Assembly: GCA_036557785.1 (NCBI GenBank)
Contig: DATBGZ010000066.1
Location: 30,574 to 94,573 of the forward strand
DNA: 64,000 bases
Origin: DATBGZ01 sp036557785
GTDB taxonomy: Bacteria > Actinomycetota > Actinomycetes > Mycobacteriales > Micromonosporaceae
Reading direction: 5' to 3'
Every line of letters begins with the position of its first letter. Position 1 is the first letter of the stretch. The notes beneath the pieces were generated by a model. It did not search any database and was not told the DNA's origin. It saw nothing but the letters and a program-made list of their open reading frames with translations. A program made the translations under genes and the position numbers. Shown in pieces: positions 1-7,087 of the stretch.

Positions 1-1038
1 ACCGGAGCCGAGATCGGCGTGGTCCTGCTGCTGTTCACGCTCGGCCTGGAGTACACCGCCCCGGAGCTCGTCGGGACCCTGCGTACCAACCTGCCCGCGG
101 GCCTGGTCGATCTCGTGCTCAACGCCGCGCCCGGTGCCGCCGCGGCGCTCATCCTCGGCTGGGGACCGGTCGCGGCCGTGGCGCTGGCCGGCATCACGTA
201 CGGCACCTCCTCCGGTATCACCGCCAAGGTGCTCTCCGACCTGCAGTGGCTCGGTAACCGCGAGGTGCCCGTGGTCCTCTCGCTGCTGGTCTTCGAAGAC
301 CTGACGATGGCGCTCTATCTGCCGATCCTCACCGCGCTGCTCGCCGGCGTCAGCCTGGTCGCCGGCGCCACGACGCTCGCCGTGGCCGCCTTGGCGGTCA
401 CCGTGATCCTGGTCATCGCGCTGCGCTACGGCCGGTTCGTGGAGAAGTTCGTCGCCTCGCCGAACGAGGAGGTGTTGCTGCTCAAGGCCCTGGGCCTGAC
501 CGTGCTCGTGGCCGGCTTCGCCCAGGCGCTGGGGGTGTCGGATGCGGTCGGCGCGTTCCTGGTCGGCATCGCCCTCTCCGGCCCGCTGGCGCACCAGGCG
601 CGGGCCCTGCTCGCCCCGCTGCGTGACCTGTTCGCTGCGGTGTTCTTCGTCTTCTTCGGGCTGCACACCGATCCGCGCGCGCTGCCGCCGGTGTTGCCCG
701 CGGCGGTCGTGCTCGCGGTGGCGGGCATCATCACGAAGCTGCTCGTCGGCTGGTGGGCGGCCGGGCGCGCCAAGGTGGGCCCGCTCGGTCGGGCTCGCGC
801 CGGGATCGCGCTCGTGCCCCGCGGGGAGTTCAACATCGTCATCGCCGGCCTCGCCGTGAGCGCGGGCATCCGCAGCGAACTCGGCCCCCTCGCCACGGCG
901 TACGTCCTGGTGCTCGCCGTGGTCGGCCCGCTCGCGGCCCGCGCGGTCGAGCCGATCTACACCTGGGCGGGGCGTCGCCGGGGCCGGAACCGGGGCAGCG
1001 CCGACGAACCGTCTGCGCCGGCGTTGTCACAGGACTGA
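1..1038 (+). CDS. Cation:proton antiporter (CPA2/KefB type), 5' end outside window
   Basis: This is the C-terminal part of a monovalent cation:proton antiporter of the CPA2/KefB family, an integral membrane exchanger for K+ or Na+ against H+. The reading frame is open from base 1 and begins in the conserved stretch EIGVVLLLFTLGLE, so the start lies upstream of the window. About nine hydrophobic segments follow, with the family-type GITYGTSSGITAKVL and FLVGIALSGP motifs, and the protein ends in a short charged cytoplasmic tail. No TrkA-N/RCK domain is attached. Family confidence is high; the exact ion is not readable from sequence. Confidence 0.9.
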   Translation, partial: TGAEIGVVLLLFTLGLEYTAPELVGTLRTNLPAGLVDLVLNAAPGAAAALILGWGPVAAVALAGITYGTSSGITAKVLSDLQWLGNREVPVVLSLLVFEDLTMALYLPILTALLAGVSLVAGATTLAVAALAVTVILVIALRYGRFVEKFVASPNEEVLLLKALGLTVLVAGFAQALGVSDAVGAFLVGIALSGPLAHQARALLAPLRDLFAAVFFVFFGLHTDPRALPPVLPAAVVLAVAGIITKLLVGWWAAGRAKVGPLGRARAGIALVPRGEFNIVIAGLAVSAGIRSELGPLATAYVLVLAVVGPLAARAVEPIYTWAGRRRGRNRGSADEPSAPALSQD

Positions 1039-1163
1039 CATCTTGTCGCCGGGCAACGGCCATTCGCCTGACCGAGATTCGTCTGGAGGCGCTGACGGGG
1101 GGATGGCAACCGGGTACCGGTGCCATCGCAGGGTCTTCAGCCCGCAGCCAAGGAGTGAGGACG

Positions 1164-1496
1164 TTGACGGACATCGCGTCGTCCATCGACCGGCCGTCGG
1201 TGACGTCGCTGGTCGAGATCGTGGTGGACGAGGATCTGACGGCTGAGGCCGCGGTCCGCTTGCACGGCCGGCTCGCCGACGCCTGGCGGCTCCGGCCCGC
1301 ACAGCTCGTCGTCGATCTCTCCGGCTGTGGCTACGCCGATGCGTTAGCCATCGACGTCCTCCTCAATGCTCACCGCCAGGCCTACCAGGCGGGCGGGCGG
1401 CTGACCCTGCGCAGCCCGTCCGAACGGGTGCTGCGCCTGCTGCACCTCGCCCGGGTCCACCACGTCTTCCACATCGTCGGTGCGTCCGGCTGCTGA
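1164..1496 (+). CDS. STAS-domain protein (anti-anti-sigma-like)
   Basis: A 110-residue single STAS domain, the fold of anti-anti-sigma factors. The core LVVDLSGCGYADALAIDVL aligns with the phosphorylatable loop of SpoIIAA-type proteins, but the usual DSSG serines are replaced by A/D/L residues, so kinase-controlled partner switching is doubtful. TTG at 1164 is preferred as start because AAGGAG at 1150-1155 sits 8 nt upstream; GTG at 1155 overlaps that site and is less likely. No anti-sigma kinase is adjacent. It ends convergently about 20 bp from the GerMN gene. The role is inferred from the fold only. Confidence 0.7.
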   Translation: MTDIASSIDRPSVTSLVEIVVDEDLTAEAAVRLHGRLADAWRLRPAQLVVDLSGCGYADALAIDVLLNAHRQAYQAGGRLTLRSPSERVLRLLHLARVHHVFHIVGASGC

Positions 1497-1517
1497 GCCG
1501 CGATCAGGGTCCGGCGT

Positions 1518-2099
1518 TCAGGACGTCACGATCAGGGTCTGGTAGTCCTTCATCCTCAGTGGAGTGTCGGTCTGGGAACCGTCTCCGCGGGGCACTGAGG
1601 CGCGCACCCCTCCGCTGACGAAGACGACAGCCGTGACGTCCTCGCGGGCGGTCAGGGTGCAGACGATCTGGCCGATCGGCAGCACCTGGCTCACCTGCGG
1701 GCCCCCGTCCGTGCCGGTGTTGGCCAGGGTGACCGTGGCGAGACCGCCGGCGACATCGACGCCCTCGACCATCGAGGTCCCGGCCAGCGCGTTGCCGAGA
1801 CCCTTGCCCTGCTCGGCCGCGGTCGGCACGGCGGCGAGGTCCGCGAGCAGCGTCTGCACGTTAGGCAGCACGGCGACGGGTCGCGTCACCCGGAACAGGT
1901 TGCTGTCCTTGGTCAGGTACAGGACCTCCATCAACTCGCCGGGCTCCGGGCTGGGCGGTGGCGGTGAGGAGGTGCCGCTGCCATACGGGTACGGCGGCGC
2001 CACGCCGTGCGGCTGCGCATCGGCGGGGATCCCGCATGCCGCGGCCACGAACAGCAGCGCCAGCGCGGCGCTGGCGAGCACGCTGACCCGTCGGTTCAT
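1518..2099 (-). CDS. GerMN-domain lipoprotein
   Basis: A 193-residue exported lipoprotein. An N-terminal signal peptide (MNRRV, hydrophobic core) ends in the lipobox VAAAC, followed by a Pro/Ser-rich linker and a GerMN-like domain (roughly residues 55-185). GerMN domains are found in spore-germination and LpqB-type proteins. The start overlaps the stop of the histidine kinase (ATGA), so it is translationally coupled to the two-component pair. The order regulator-kinase-GerMN lipoprotein resembles MtrA-MtrB-LpqB, in which the lipoprotein modulates the kinase. That functional link is inference here. Confidence 0.8.
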   Translation of the reverse strand: MNRRVSVLASAALALLFVAAACGIPADAQPHGVAPPYPYGSGTSSPPPPSPEPGELMEVLYLTKDSNLFRVTRPVAVLPNVQTLLADLAAVPTAAEQGKGLGNALAGTSMVEGVDVAGGLATVTLANTGTDGGPQVSQVLPIGQIVCTLTAREDVTAVVFVSGGVRASVPRGDGSQTDTPLRMKDYQTLIVTS

Positions 2100-3655
2100 G
2101 CCGGCCCCCGGGCGAGTTCGACGCGGAAGCGTGCCCCGCCGCCGGGGCGGTCGAGCACGCTGACCCGGCCGTCATGGCTCTCCGCGAGCCGCGCCACGAT
2201 GGCTAGTCCGAGCCCCGCGCCATCGGTGTCGCCACGGCTGGCCGCGGTGGCTCCGCGCACGAACGGTCGGAAGATGAGCTCACGGTTCTCCGGCAGCACG
2301 CCCGGCCCGACGTCGTCGACCTCGATGACGTTGAAGGCCCGGGTGCGGCGAAGCCGCACGGCGACCGCGCCACCGCCGTGACGCTCCGCGTTCTCCAGCA
2401 GGTTGCCGATGATCTGCTCCACGCGCCGGGCGTCGACGCACCACCGCTGCGCCGTGCCGGCGGGCATCCGCACGATGGACGGGTTGATGCCGCGCGAGCG
2501 GCACTGGTTGCGGGCGAGGGTTCGGATGTCCACATCGGACAGATCGAGTGCGCTGTCGGCGCGGGTGATCTCGAGCAGGTCGGTGACGAGGTGCTGGAAG
2601 CGGTCGACCTCCTCCACCACGAGCTGGGCCGCCACGCAACTGCGCTCGTCGAGGTGGTCGCGGCGCCGGCTCAGCACCGCGGCCGCGGCGGCCAGCGTCT
2701 GCAGCGGCGAGCGTAGCTCGTGGCTCACGTCGGCCGCGAACCGTCGGTCGCGCTCGATGCGTCTCTGCAACTGGTCGACCATATCGTTGAACGACGAGGT
2801 GAGTCGCTCGAGGTCGGGCTCTGCGCCGGCGTTGAGGCGCGCGTTCAGGTCCCCCGCCGCGATGCCGCGGGCCGCCTCCGCGACGGAGACGAGTGGCCGC
2901 AGCGCGCGCCGGCCCGTGTACCAACCGAGGCCGGCGCCGGCCAGGGTCACCCCACCGGCCACAAGACTGAGCACGAGCCCGACCAGGTTCAGCGTCCGCT
3001 CCGGCTCGGACAGCGACACGATCTCGTAGTACTGGGAGGTGTCCGACAGCCAGATGCCGATGACGAGTGCCGGACCCGTCGCGGTCCGCACCCGCTGCGC
3101 CGCGGACTGGCCCGTCTCGACCATCTGCTGGAGCCCGATCGGGATGTCGTGGTCCGCGCTGGTGTCCGTGCTCACCGCGAACCAGGCGCCGTCCTGATGC
3201 AGCACTGCGCGCCGCCCCGCGCCCGTGTTGAGCTTCCCGAGCGCGTCAGCGGGATCGCTGGCCGGCCCGAGCTGTGCCTTCACAAAGCCCGCGTCGAAGC
3301 CCGCGGCCCGGACCGCCGAGTGCTCCCGGTCGGCGAGCACCGAGGTGCGGATCAGCTCGTACGACAGCGTCGCGATCGTGGCCGAGAGCATGAGGGCGCC
3401 CACGGCAAGGGTCGCCGTGACCCGCGCCCGCATGCCGATGTGCCGGATCCCGGTGCGGCGTACCGCTTGGGCGACGAGACGGCGCGCACGGGCCGGCAGT
3501 GTCCGGGCCCACGACACGCGGGGCAGTGTGATGCGGGGCAGCGTAACGCGGGACGGCGCGGCGCGAGCCGGTGTCACGCGGGGCAGTGGCGCCCGCGGCC
3601 GCGGCACGCGAGCCAGCAACGCCCGCGGCGGTGGCACGCGCGGCATTCGGATCAT
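2096..3655 (-). CDS. Membrane histidine kinase (HAMP-HisKA-HATPase)
   Basis: A 519-residue sensor kinase. From the N-terminus: a cytoplasmic Pro/Arg-rich tail of about 60 residues built of imperfect PR-V/I-TLP repeats, a first membrane segment (about 78-98), an extracytoplasmic sensor loop, a second membrane segment, HAMP, HisKA with the phosphoacceptor motif DVSHELRSPL, and HATPase_c with GNLLENAERHGGG and G-rich loops. The start is ATG 3655, which overlaps the response-regulator stop as ATGA; longer in-frame starts would lie inside the regulator. The ligand is unknown. The repeated basic tail is unusual for the family. Confidence 0.88.
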   Translation of the reverse strand: MIRMPRVPPPRALLARVPRPRAPLPRVTPARAAPSRVTLPRITLPRVSWARTLPARARRLVAQAVRRTGIRHIGMRARVTATLAVGALMLSATIATLSYELIRTSVLADREHSAVRAAGFDAGFVKAQLGPASDPADALGKLNTGAGRRAVLHQDGAWFAVSTDTSADHDIPIGLQQMVETGQSAAQRVRTATGPALVIGIWLSDTSQYYEIVSLSEPERTLNLVGLVLSLVAGGVTLAGAGLGWYTGRRALRPLVSVAEAARGIAAGDLNARLNAGAEPDLERLTSSFNDMVDQLQRRIERDRRFAADVSHELRSPLQTLAAAAAVLSRRRDHLDERSCVAAQLVVEEVDRFQHLVTDLLEITRADSALDLSDVDIRTLARNQCRSRGINPSIVRMPAGTAQRWCVDARRVEQIIGNLLENAERHGGGAVAVRLRRTRAFNVIEVDDVGPGVLPENRELIFRPFVRGATAASRGDTDGAGLGLAIVARLAESHDGRVSVLDRPGGGARFRVELARGPA

Positions 3656-4326
3656 CGTTGCAGCTTGTAGCCGAGGCCCCGGACCGTGACGAGGCGCCGC
3701 GGCGCCGTCGTGTCGTCCTCGATCTTCTGCCGCAACCGTCCCACGTGGACGTCCACCAGACGCTCGTCGCCGAACTCGTACTCCCACACGCGGGAGAGCA
3801 GTTGCTGGCGGGACAGCACCTGGCCGGCGTGCTGACCCAGCTCACAGAGGAGCAGGAACTCCGTACGCGTCAGGGCGACCAGCTCGCCGCGCAGGCGCAC
3901 CTCGCCCGCTTCCGGCCGGATCTCGAGGTCGCCGACCACGATCGTGCCGGTCGCGATGGGGCCGCCCCGGTTGCGCCGGCGTACCGCGCGCAACCTGGCC
4001 GAGAGCTCCTTGATCGCCACCGGTTTGACCAGGTAGTCGTCCGCACCCGCCTCGAGCGCGGCGACGATGTCGTGCGTGTCGTCGCGGGCGCTGACCACCA
4101 CGATCGTCGCGTCCCCGTCGCGCCGCAACTGCCGTACGCACTCGAAGCCGTCGATACCGGGCAGCATCAGGTCGACCAGGACCGCATCGGCCGGCTCCGC
4201 GCGATGGGCCGCCAGACCCTCCTCGGCCGTCGTCGACCCCCGGACCGCGTAGCCCTCGTCCTCCAGGGCCAGGACCAGGGAACGCCGAATCCGGTCGTCA
4301 TCCTCGATCACGAGTACGCCGCCCAC
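3652..4326 (-). CDS. OmpR/PhoB-family response regulator
   Basis: A 224-residue DNA-binding response regulator. The receiver domain carries the acidic pair in VIEDDD, the phosphoacceptor Asp in VLVDLMLPG and the conserved Lys in DDYLVKP. The C-terminal half is a winged helix of OmpR type (RTEFLLLCEL, VDVHVGRLRQKI). It starts with GTG at 4326 and is the first gene of the regulator-kinase-GerMN operon. Targets cannot be inferred from the window. Confidence 0.92.
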   Translation of the reverse strand: MGGVLVIEDDDRIRRSLVLALEDEGYAVRGSTTAEEGLAAHRAEPADAVLVDLMLPGIDGFECVRQLRRDGDATIVVVSARDDTHDIVAALEAGADDYLVKPVAIKELSARLRAVRRRNRGGPIATGTIVVGDLEIRPEAGEVRLRGELVALTRTEFLLLCELGQHAGQVLSRQQLLSRVWEYEFGDERLVDVHVGRLRQKIEDDTTAPRRLVTVRGLGYKLQR

Positions 4327-4492
4327 CGAACCATCATGCCTACCGGCGGCCGGGCGGCAAGTCGACGACCCCCGACGGCCGGGTCAGGGTGGGCATCGTC
4401 ACGCAACCGTCATGCTCCGGCCATACGACCGTGCTCTGGCCATGACGGCGTCAAAACACTACTGTCTTGGTAGGTATTAGCGAGGAGACACC

Positions 4493-5044
4493 GTGCGCAG
4501 GCTGTTCAGCTTCCCGAACCCGGTCAACGACACATCCGCCCGGCTCGTCGCCGGCGGCGTGGTGATCATGTCGCTGACCACGATCGTGCTCGGCTTCTTC
4601 GGGCAGCGTATGGGCCTGTTACCCGGCCCGAGCCACGCCGCGTGGTGGCTCACCGTGGTCATCGCGTACGGATTCGTCGCCCGCGTGCTCACCGGGCCGA
4701 AGCTCAGCCCGCTCGGCCTGCTCGTGACCAAGGTGCTCACTCCGGCGCTGCATCGCCCCGTGAAGGCGGTGCCCGGGCCGCCGAAGCGGTTCGCGCAGGG
4801 CGTCGGGGTCGTGTTCTCGGTCACCGCCGCCGTGCTCGCGTTGGTCTACCACGCGTACGCCGCCGCGGCACTCGCCCTCGGGTTTCTGGTCGTCGCCGCC
4901 ACGCTGGAGTCGGTCTTCGCCTTCTGCCTGGGCTGCTCGATGTTCAGGGCCCTGATGCGGATCGGCGTCATTCCCGAGGAAGTCTGCGTCGAGTGCAACA
5001 ACATCTGGGCCCGGCAACGCCCCACGGTTGGCGCCGGAGCGTGA
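4493..5044 (+). CDS. DUF4395 integral membrane protein
   Basis: A 183-residue protein with about four hydrophobic helices, matching the DUF4395 family (function unknown). It begins MRRLFSFPNPVNDTSARL, and the hydrophilic C-terminus contains CLGCSMF and CVECNN cysteine clusters that could bind metal or form disulfides. The GTG start at 4493 is preceded by GAGGAG. It stands alone, transcribed away from the two-component operon and convergent with the alcohol dehydrogenase operon. Confidence 0.75.
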   Translation: MRRLFSFPNPVNDTSARLVAGGVVIMSLTTIVLGFFGQRMGLLPGPSHAAWWLTVVIAYGFVARVLTGPKLSPLGLLVTKVLTPALHRPVKAVPGPPKRFAQGVGVVFSVTAAVLALVYHAYAAAALALGFLVVAATLESVFAFCLGCSMFRALMRIGVIPEEVCVECNNIWARQRPTVGAGA

Positions 5045-5048
5045 CCCG

Positions 5049-5064
5049 GACCGGCGCGCCGGTC
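5049..5064. terminator. Bidirectional hairpin between convergent genes
   Basis: GACCGGC-GC-GCCGGTC forms a 7-bp perfect GC stem between the stop of the DUF4395 gene and the stop of the alcohol dehydrogenase gene. There is no U-tract on either side, which is usual for actinobacterial terminators. A role as shared terminator is inferred from position. Confidence 0.45.
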
Positions 5065-6115
5065 ACGCGACGGTGAGGACGGCGGCGCCCTCGACGCGGT
5101 CGGCGGCGAGGTCGGTCAGCGCCCGGTCCGCCTCCTCGAACGGGTAGGGCACCGCGTGCACCTCGAGGCGATGCTCGCCCGCGAAGGCCAGGAATTCCCG
5201 CCCGTCGGCGCGCGTGTTCGCCGTGACGCTGCGCAGGGTTCGCTCCTGGAACAGGTGCTGCTGGTAGTCGAGTGTGGGCACGTCGGTGAGGTGGATGCCG
5301 GCGATGGCGAGCGTGCCGCCGCGGTCCAGTGCTCGCAGCGCCACCGGCACGATGTCACCGACGGGCGCGAAGATGATCGCCGAGTCGAGCGGCTCGGGCG
5401 GGTTGTCGTACGTGTCCCGGGCCGAGACGGCGCCGAGGTCCAGCGCCATCTGCCGGGCCTGGGCCGACCGGGTCAGCACATGCACCCGGGCCCCCTTCGC
5501 GACCGCGACCTGCGCGGTCAGGTGCGCCGAACCGCCGAAGCCGTAGATGCCCAGGCGCCCGTTGCGGGGCAGTTCGGCCCGGCGCAGCGCGCGGTAGCCG
5601 ATGATGCCGGCGCAGAGCAGCGGGGCGAGCTCCAGGTCCGAGTAGCCGGACGGCAGGTGGTAGGCGTAGGCCGCCGGAACGGTCGCCAGCTTCGCGTAGC
5701 CGCCGGGGGCGTCCCAACCCGTGTACGTCGAGGCGGGGCAGAGATTTTCTGAACCGCCACCCACCCATGGCTCCGCCCGCCCGATGCCCCGGCGGCAGTA
5801 GATGCACCTGCCACAGGTGTGGCGCAGCCAGGCGATCCCGGCCCGCTCACCCGGGCGCCATCCGGCGACCCGGGAGCCCACCTCCAGCACCTCGCCGACG
5901 ACCTCGTGCCCGGGAGTCATGCCGGGGTGGCGGGGTCGCAGGTCACCCTCGGCGAGGTGCAGATCGGTGCGGCAGACACCGGACGTGATCACCCGTACGA
6001 GCAACTCGTCGTCGGCGATCGGGCCGATCACCCGGTGCCCCAGCCGCAGGGGCGCGGTCGCCATCGGCCCGGGCTCGATGATCCGCCACGCCGGTGTCTC
6101 GTGCGTCGCCGCCAT
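5063..6115 (-). CDS. Zinc-dependent alcohol dehydrogenase (AdhA-like MDR)
   Basis: A 350-residue medium-chain dehydrogenase that would interconvert alcohols and aldehydes with NAD(P). Visible features are the catalytic zinc ligands in CRTDLH and PGHEVVGEV, the structural-zinc lobe CGRCIYC...ENLC, and a Rossmann domain (LGIYGFGGSAHLTAQVA). The gap between the third and fourth structural cysteines is 18 residues, against about 7 in typical AdhA proteins, so the lobe carries an 11-residue insertion rich in Gly. It is the last gene of a probable operon (15 bp after a UspA gene) running down from the ABC ATPase, which suggests a role in anaerobic redox balance. Confidence 0.88.
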   Translation of the reverse strand: MAATHETPAWRIIEPGPMATAPLRLGHRVIGPIADDELLVRVITSGVCRTDLHLAEGDLRPRHPGMTPGHEVVGEVLEVGSRVAGWRPGERAGIAWLRHTCGRCIYCRRGIGRAEPWVGGGSENLCPASTYTGWDAPGGYAKLATVPAAYAYHLPSGYSDLELAPLLCAGIIGYRALRRAELPRNGRLGIYGFGGSAHLTAQVAVAKGARVHVLTRSAQARQMALDLGAVSARDTYDNPPEPLDSAIIFAPVGDIVPVALRALDRGGTLAIAGIHLTDVPTLDYQQHLFQERTLRSVTANTRADGREFLAFAGEHRLEVHAVPYPFEEADRALTDLAADRVEGAAVLTVA

Positions 6116-6130
6116 CGCCCCACCGTACGG

Positions 6131-7087
6131 TCAGTGCGGCACGGCCGGGTGGACGACGGCCACGGGGCAGTGGGCGTGGCCGACGAGGTCCCGGCCGACG
6201 GAGCCGAGCAGCAGGCCGGTGAAGCCGCCTCGGCCGCGGCTGCCGACGACGACCAGGCCCGCGTCGCGGCTCGCCTCGATCAGCTCGTGCGACGGGTTCA
6301 TGCTCTGCACGGCTCGCAGCTGCACGGGCAGGTCCGGGAACTTGGCCGTCCAGCCCGCCATCATCTCGGAGAGCAGGCGGCGGGCCTCTTCCTGCGCGTC
6401 GTCCAGGTGCTGACGGCCGGGCAGGTCCGGGCCGAGGTTGTGCGTCGGCAACAGCCACCAGACGTAGACGGCGATCAGCGCTACGCCCCGCAGCTCCGCC
6501 TCCGCGAACGCGAACTCGATCGCGGAGTCCGATGTGGACGAACCGTCCACACCCACCAGCACCGGACGCGGCAAGTCCACCCGGGGCGCTCTGGCGGTGC
6601 CGGGCTCGGCCGGCGCCTGCTTGTCGCTCGGGCGGATCACCAGCACCGGGCAGGTGGCGTGGGCCGCGGTCTGGGCGGCCACCGACCCGATCGAGAGGCC
6701 GGCGAAGCCGCCGCCGCCACGGGAGCCGACGACCACCATGGTCGCGTGCCCGGCCGCCGTGATGAGCGCGTGAGCTCCGGTCCCGACGTGCAGTTCGGTG
6801 TCCACGGCGAGGTCGGGGTAGTTGGCGCGGACCTCGTTCGCCGTCTCCTCCACCATCGCCGAGGCTCCCGCGCGCGGGTCGTACGGCGGGCCGACGTACA
6901 TGGGCGCCCAGCCGTACCAGGTGTACGGGTCGGCCGGATAGCCGTGCGCGAGCACGAGCGGCAGCCGCCGCGCCCGCGCCTCCCACGCGGCGGCGTGGAT
7001 CGCCTGCCAGCTTTCGTCCGAGCCGTCGACCCCGACCACGATCGGCGGCACCTCGTAGGTCTTCTCCTTGACGGTCGTCTCGTTCAT
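6131..7087 (-). CDS. Universal stress protein, two UspA domains
   Basis: A 318-residue tandem UspA protein. Each half has the GVDGS-type N-terminal strand (PPIVVGVDGSDES; LVGVDGSSTSDS) and the ATP-binding G-2X-G-9X-G-S pattern (VVGSRGGGGFAGLSIGS; VVGSRGRGGFTGLLLGS). It resembles the DosR-regulon proteins Rv2005c/Rv1996 of Mycobacterium tuberculosis. Its start overlaps the phosphoketolase stop by 4 nt, so it is co-translated. A cytoplasmic ATP-binding stress role is known for the family; the specific job is unknown. Confidence 0.92.
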   Translation of the reverse strand: MNETTVKEKTYEVPPIVVGVDGSDESWQAIHAAAWEARARRLPLVLAHGYPADPYTWYGWAPMYVGPPYDPRAGASAMVEETANEVRANYPDLAVDTELHVGTGAHALITAAGHATMVVVGSRGGGGFAGLSIGSVAAQTAAHATCPVLVIRPSDKQAPAEPGTARAPRVDLPRPVLVGVDGSSTSDSAIEFAFAEAELRGVALIAVYVWWLLPTHNLGPDLPGRQHLDDAQEEARRLLSEMMAGWTAKFPDLPVQLRAVQSMNPSHELIEASRDAGLVVVGSRGRGGFTGLLLGSVGRDLVGHAHCPVAVVHPAVPH

